Below are positions 15,047 to 17,998 of a DNA stretch of 17,998 nt, piece by piece. The stretch spans positions 1 to 17,998 of the forward strand of contig JAITEW010000088.1 in NCBI GenBank assembly GCA_031281855.1. Reading direction: 5' to 3'. The first letter of the stretch is position 1. Each line of letters starts with the position of its first letter. The translations under genes were made by a program, and so were the position numbers. The notes under the pieces were generated by a model. That model saw only the letters and a program-made list of their open reading frames with translations, made no database searches and was not told the origin of the DNA. Source of the DNA: Treponema sp. (lineage in GTDB: Bacteria > Spirochaetota > Spirochaetia > Treponematales > Breznakiellaceae).

Positions 15047-17302
15047 ATGAAAAAGCCGCGTTATAGACAGACTTTGATTACGCTGCTTATAGCGGCCGGT
15101 GTTATTGCCCTGTTTCACGCGGCGCTCGGCCTCGTTCCCTACCCTGAGCTGGAAGCCTTCAGGTCCCGGTCCCGGGGCCTTGCGGTTTATGACCGGAACG
15201 GAACGGTCCTGAGGGTCCTGCCCGCGGCCGACGGGGTCAAGCGGGAATGGGCTTCGCTTGAAGAGATCCCTGAAGGAGCCGTCAGGGTATTCATCCGCGC
15301 CGAAGACCGGCGTTTTTATTTTCACCCCGGAGTGGATCCCCTTTCCGTTATAGGCAGCGCTCTGCGGAACATCCGCGCCGGTCGTATTGTGTCAGGCGCT
15401 TCTACCATCACCATGCAGCTTGCCAGGCTGGTGCGCCCTAACGGACCGGGTCTAAAGGGTAAGATCCGGGAGGCCTGGGACAGCCTCAGGCTGGAGGCGA
15501 AGTTGTCGAAAAGGGAAATCCTGGAACTCTGGCTTAACGCCATTCCTTTCGGCAGCAACATCGAGGGCCTCCCCTGTATGGCCCGTTCCCGTTTCGGCCG
15601 TTCCGTAAACGCCCTGGACGACAGCCGGGCCTGCCTCCTGGCGGTGGTCCCGCGCCGTCCGGGGCTCTACGATCCCGCCCTCAACCCTGAAGCCGCCGTT
15701 TCAGCCGCCCTGGCCCTCTCTGACCGCTGCGGCCTCGCTCTTGACGAGGCAAGCCTGAAGGAAGCCGCCGCGGAAGCCTCGGGCAGCCGGGATCTTCAGG
15801 GCAAAAACCCTTTCAGGGCCCCTCACTTTACGGAGCGGATTGCCGCCATGACTGCCGGCGGACCGGAGCCGTCTTCTGTCAGGACAACCCTGGATTCGGG
15901 CCTCCAGGCTTATGCCGAAGAACTGCTCGGTTCGGAACTGGCGCTCCTGGCGGATAACCGGGTAACGAACGGCGCGATCCTGGCTGTGGAGAACGAAACC
16001 GGCGCGGTGCGGATCTATGTTGGTTCCGCCTCGTGGTTTGACGATGCCGCGTCGGGGAAAATTGACGGCATACGTTCCCGGGCCCAGCCCGGCTCGTGCC
16101 TCAAACCTTTTCTGTACGCATTAGCTTTGGATTCCGGTTTCAGTCCCGCGTCGGTACTGCCGGATCTCCCTACGGTTTTCGGTTCCAGGGAGGCGTATGT
16201 CCCTTCAAACTTCAACCGCCGTTTCAACGGCCCGGTCCGCTTCAGGGTGAGCCTGGCGTCTTCCCTCAATGTCCCTGCGGTTTACCTTCTGGAACGCCTG
16301 GGTGTGGAAGCCTTTGAAAACCGCCTCGTTGATCTGGGCTTTGATTCTATCGCCGAAACCAGGGGCAGCCACGGCACGGGCCTCGCTTTGGGTAACGCCG
16401 AGGTGAGCCTTGAAGAACTGGTCAGGGCCTTCGCTGTTTTCCCCCGCCAGGGGGTCCCGGTGGATTTGAAATGGGTTGAAGACGGAAAACCCCCTGAAGA
16501 AAAGAAGCCTCTTATGTCCGCTTATGCGGCCTGGATGATTGCGGATATTCTTTCGGACAAGTCCAGCCGTTTTATCGGCTTCGGCCCGGCTCCTGTTTTG
16601 GCAACGCCCTTCGGGTCTATGTTCAAAACAGGAACCGCCAACCAGTTCCAGCATATCTGGGCCCTGGGCGCTACCAGGCGTTTTACCGTAGGCGTATGGA
16701 TGGGCAATTTTTCAGGCGAAACCGTTGTGGGCCGCACAGGCAGTTCCATTCCCGCGCGGATTGCTTCCCGGCTCCTGGCGGCTATGGAACAATCCGTCCC
16801 GGCAGCCGCGAAAGAAGGGCCCCGCGAAAACCCCGGCGGCCCTGTCCCGGCGCTGGCTGAGGAAACGCTGATCTGCGCCCTTTCCGGGATGGCAGCCGGC
16901 CCGTACTGCGCCGGGACTGTCCGGGAGCAGCTTGAACGGAACAGGATACCCGGCGTCTGCACCTGGCACACCCGGGAAGGCGTCTTTTACCCCCAGGAGT
17001 ACCAGTCCTGGCTTGCCGAGCGTTTCCGTTCCGGCAGGATCAGGCAGACAGGAAGCGGCAGTATCCGTCTCCCTCTGCCCGGATCGGTCTTCTACGCCGA
17101 CCCCGGCCTTCCCCAAGACGCCCAGGCCCTGCGCCTTGAGACCGCAGGTTTCGGCCCAGGCGCTCTGGTTTACATGGACAACGCCCTCCAGGGAAGCCTT
17201 AACCACGCCGGGGTTTTCGCCCTGGGCCTGGAAAAAGGGAAGCACACGGTCACCGTAGAAGACGAAAACAGCGCGGCATCGGTTGATTTTGAGGTACGGT
17301 GA
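15047..17302 (+). CDS. pbpC: penicillin-binding protein 1C (bifunctional peptidoglycan synthase)
   Basis: The 751-residue protein has a short cytoplasmic tail and a membrane helix at about 9-29. The GT51 glycosyltransferase domain carries catalytic Glu86 in AEDRRFYFH and the STITMQLARLV motif (119-129). The transpeptidase domain has SxxK at Ser350-Lys353 (GSCLKPF), SxN at 406-408 (SLN) and KTGT at 527-530. The C-terminal part (about 670-751) matches the BiPBP_C domain that marks PbpC. Expected activity is polymerisation and possible cross-linking of peptidoglycan at the outer face of the inner membrane; in E. coli, PbpC transpeptidase activity has been hard to show. The ATG lies 2 bp after the A2M stop with no clear Shine-Dalgarno, so translation is probably coupled. 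The genes likely act together: the A2M blocks proteases and PbpC repairs the wall. Confidence 0.95.
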   Translation: MKKPRYRQTLITLLIAAGVIALFHAALGLVPYPELEAFRSRSRGLAVYDRNGTVLRVLPAADGVKREWASLEEIPEGAVRVFIRAEDRRFYFHPGVDPLSVIGSALRNIRAGRIVSGASTITMQLARLVRPNGPGLKGKIREAWDSLRLEAKLSKREILELWLNAIPFGSNIEGLPCMARSRFGRSVNALDDSRACLLAVVPRRPGLYDPALNPEAAVSAALALSDRCGLALDEASLKEAAAEASGSRDLQGKNPFRAPHFTERIAAMTAGGPEPSSVRTTLDSGLQAYAEELLGSELALLADNRVTNGAILAVENETGAVRIYVGSASWFDDAASGKIDGIRSRAQPGSCLKPFLYALALDSGFSPASVLPDLPTVFGSREAYVPSNFNRRFNGPVRFRVSLASSLNVPAVYLLERLGVEAFENRLVDLGFDSIAETRGSHGTGLALGNAEVSLEELVRAFAVFPRQGVPVDLKWVEDGKPPEEKKPLMSAYAAWMIADILSDKSSRFIGFGPAPVLATPFGSMFKTGTANQFQHIWALGATRRFTVGVWMGNFSGETVVGRTGSSIPARIASRLLAAMEQSVPAAAKEGPRENPGGPVPALAEETLICALSGMAAGPYCAGTVREQLERNRIPGVCTWHTREGVFYPQEYQSWLAERFRSGRIRQTGSGSIRLPLPGSVFYADPGLPQDAQALRLETAGFGPGALVYMDNALQGSLNHAGVFALGLEKGKHTVTVEDENSAASVDFEVR

Positions 17303-17340
17303 GGGATAATCGCCGCAGATCATAGTGAAAAAACACCGGA

Positions 17341-17378
17341 GTATAAAAGCTTTATACTGCCGGTATAAAACGTTTATG
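17341..17378. repeat. 38-bp paired-palindrome module, copy 1
   Basis: Half-sites GTATAAA (17341), TTTATAC (17351), GTATAAA (17363) and TTTATGC (17373) alternate in orientation with spacings of 10, 12 and 10 bp. They form one palindrome with 7-bp arms around AGC and one with 10-bp arms around ACG (17360-17382, one mismatch). A further TATGCC/GGCATA pair overlaps the right edge. The module aligns without gaps with 17680-17717, at 28 of 38 positions. Confidence 0.55.
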
Positions 17379-17416
17379 CCGGGCATAGCAACGTTACACT
17401 GTGAGGTTATAAAAAT

Positions 17417-17437
17417 ACACTAAAATAGAGTGTTTTT
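17417..17437 (+). terminator. weak hairpin with T5, possible terminator of the A2M-pbpC operon
   Basis: ACACT (17417-17421) pairs with AGTGT (17429-17433) across a 7-nt loop, and the T-run extends to 17437. The stem is short and AT-rich and lies about 115 bp after the pbpC stop. It is the first terminator-like structure after that gene, but it is weak. Confidence 0.25.
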
Positions 17438-17648
17438 GGGCTCCGTTAATTGGGAATTACGCTTGAGGGACGGGAAAACGGAACCGGATTATGAAACGTT
17501 CCTGCTTAGAGGCGGGTTTTTGGGTCAGAATGACACATTTTTTTAGCATGCCGGTCCGTCGTTAGGGCTAACCACCGGGTTGTTTTGTCAAAACAGACCG
17601 TTTTTCTAACCGTTGGATGCGTTTTTTAAAGAACCGGGTCCGTTTTTT
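17433..17648. other. series of T-tracts at about 21-bp spacing (possible curved DNA)
   Basis: T-tracts of 4-7 bases on the plus strand start at 17433, 17517, 17538, 17583, 17601, 17622 and 17643. The intervals are 84, 21, 45, 18, 21 and 21 bp, most being close to multiples of two helical turns. Such phasing can produce intrinsic DNA bending. The stretch lies between the two 38-bp palindrome modules. Confidence 0.35.
17578..17605 (+). terminator. terminator-like hairpin with T-tract
   Basis: TGTTTT (17581-17586) and AAAACA (17590-17595) pair around a GTC loop, extended by GGT/ACC with one bulged G, and followed by G then T5 (17601-17605). No gene ends nearby on the plus strand, so the role is unclear; it could end a small RNA or late readthrough from pbpC. 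Confidence 0.3.
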
Positions 17649-17679
17649 ATAGAGCTCCAGTGTAATGATTATATCCGTC

Positions 17680-17717
17680 ATATAAACGTTTTATAACGCA
17701 GGTATAAAAGTTCTATC
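17680..17717. repeat. 38-bp paired-palindrome module, copy 2
   Basis: Half-sites lie at 17680 (ATATAAA), 17690 (TTTATAA), 17702 (GTATAAA) and 17712 (TCTATCT, degenerate), with the same 10, 12 and 10 bp spacing as copy 1. The first pair forms the perfect palindrome TATAAA-CGT-TTTATA (17681-17695). The second pair is decayed. Confidence 0.5.
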
Positions 17718-17738
17718 TTAAAGGAGCTTTAGGACCAA

Positions 17739-17776
17739 GCCTTTCCCAAACTCCGGTCGGTTTCGGGAAAGCCTCG
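17739..17776. repeat. 38-bp direct repeat, copy 1 (GFPET-type)
   Basis: It matches 17901-17938 at 31 of 38 positions without gaps, including an identical GGTTTCGGGAAAGCC core. CTTTCCC-AAAC pairs with GTTT-C-GGGAAAG (17741-17771), giving an 11-bp stem with one bulge, so this copy can form a hairpin. On the minus strand both copies fall in the same frame and read GFPETDRSL and GFPETSRVL. Confidence 0.55.
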
Positions 17777-17900
17777 CCTGAGTAAGACGCCGTTTTTCAG
17801 CGCTTCGGCGGTTTCCCCGCTTCCGAATTGAAAAAAATCAAAAAAACGCTTGCCAGGAATCAAATCCTGTGGTATTATGATTAGGTCCGGTAAGGATAGA

Positions 17901-17938
17901 GCCCTTCTCAAAACCCGGCTGGTTTCGGGAAAGCCCCG
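17901..17938. repeat. 38-bp direct repeat, copy 2 (GFPET-type)
   Basis: It is the second copy, 162 bp after the first. The hairpin potential is reduced here to AAACC/GGTTT around CGGCT, because the left arm has drifted. The segment between the copies (17777-17900) has no recognised content. Confidence 0.55.
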
Positions 17939-17979
17939 ATAATCCGGTACAAATTTGCTTCAAGGGGGTAATGTTGTAC

Positions 17980-17998
17980 ATGAACACCGCTTATTTGT
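17980..17998 (+). CDS. possible 5' end of a gene running off the right edge
   Basis: AAGGGGGT (17962-17969) is close to the consensus Shine-Dalgarno, and two in-frame ATGs follow at 17971 and 17980. The second has the more normal spacing (about 10-11 bases) and would read MNTAYL before the window ends. Too little is visible to name a product, and chance occurrence is possible. Confidence 0.35.

Larger units (their letters stand above)
17303..17998. other. 696-bp non-coding region with structured repeats
   Basis: No plausible complete gene is visible on either strand. The sequence is more AT-rich than the neighbouring genes, especially at 17330-17720. It contains two copies of a paired-palindrome module, spaced T-tracts, weak hairpins, a 38-bp direct repeat in two copies and a possible gene start at the right edge, each listed separately. 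It may be a regulatory region for the gene beyond the window, or the remains of a small mobile or repeat element. Confidence 0.6.

Noticed and set aside
17729..17911. A 60-codon minus-strand open frame with a TTG start
   Set aside because: It is bounded by two copies of a 38-bp DNA repeat, begins inside one of them and has no ribosome-binding site; treated as repeat sequence rather than a gene.
17303..17998. CRISPR array or replication origin in the right-hand non-coding region
   Set aside because: The repeats occur only twice each with unequal contexts, and I saw no DnaA-box cluster matching TTATCCACA.

Overview
The window is a bacterial chromosome segment that most likely comes from a spirochaete, probably a Treponema-like species of fairly high GC. 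The evidence is a very long membrane-anchored coiled-coil protein of the spirochaete 'SpiroCoCo' type, two lipoproteins with spirochaete-style signal peptides, and the overall gene repertoire. No rRNA gene is present, so the taxonomic placement is inference.

Layout from left to right. Bases 1-109 may hold the 3' end of a gene that enters from the left. Bases 110-196 form an imperfect 87-nt hairpin element just after the stop of the first full gene. A minus-strand pair (198-3782) encodes a HAD-family hydrolase followed, 6 bp later, by the 954-residue coiled-coil protein. A 54-bp AT-rich divergent promoter region separates it from a plus-strand long-chain mannitol-dehydrogenase-family oxidoreductase (3837-5318). 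Converging on that is a minus-strand operon (5345-7703): an XRE-cupin regulator, then an acyl-CoA synthetase with its ribosome-binding site overlapping the regulator's stop. A 210-bp divergent gap follows, then a plus-strand lipoprotein with a repetitive beta-helix body (7914-8966). A second copy of the hairpin element (8969-9052) lies 2 nt after its stop. The largest unit is a plus-strand operon: a 1971-residue alpha-2-macroglobulin-like lipoprotein with an intact thioester motif (9129-15044) and, 2 bp downstream, penicillin-binding protein 1C (15047-17302).

The last 696 bp (17303-17998) hold no convincing complete gene but are structured. They contain two copies of a 38-bp module of paired palindromes 339 bp apart, an AT-rich stretch between them with T-tracts spaced mostly about 21 bp apart, weak hairpins, a 38-bp direct repeat copied 162 bp apart, and a candidate start of a new gene at the right edge.

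Functionally, the A2M-PbpC pair is a recognised bacterial linkage: a protease-trapping envelope protein with a peptidoglycan synthase that may repair the wall after attack. The XRE-cupin/acyl-CoA synthetase pair looks like a self-contained, ligand-regulated acid-activation unit. The most novel signals are non-coding: the hairpin element that sits in the same sense orientation 1-2 nt after two unrelated stop codons, and the palindrome/T-tract architecture at the right end.
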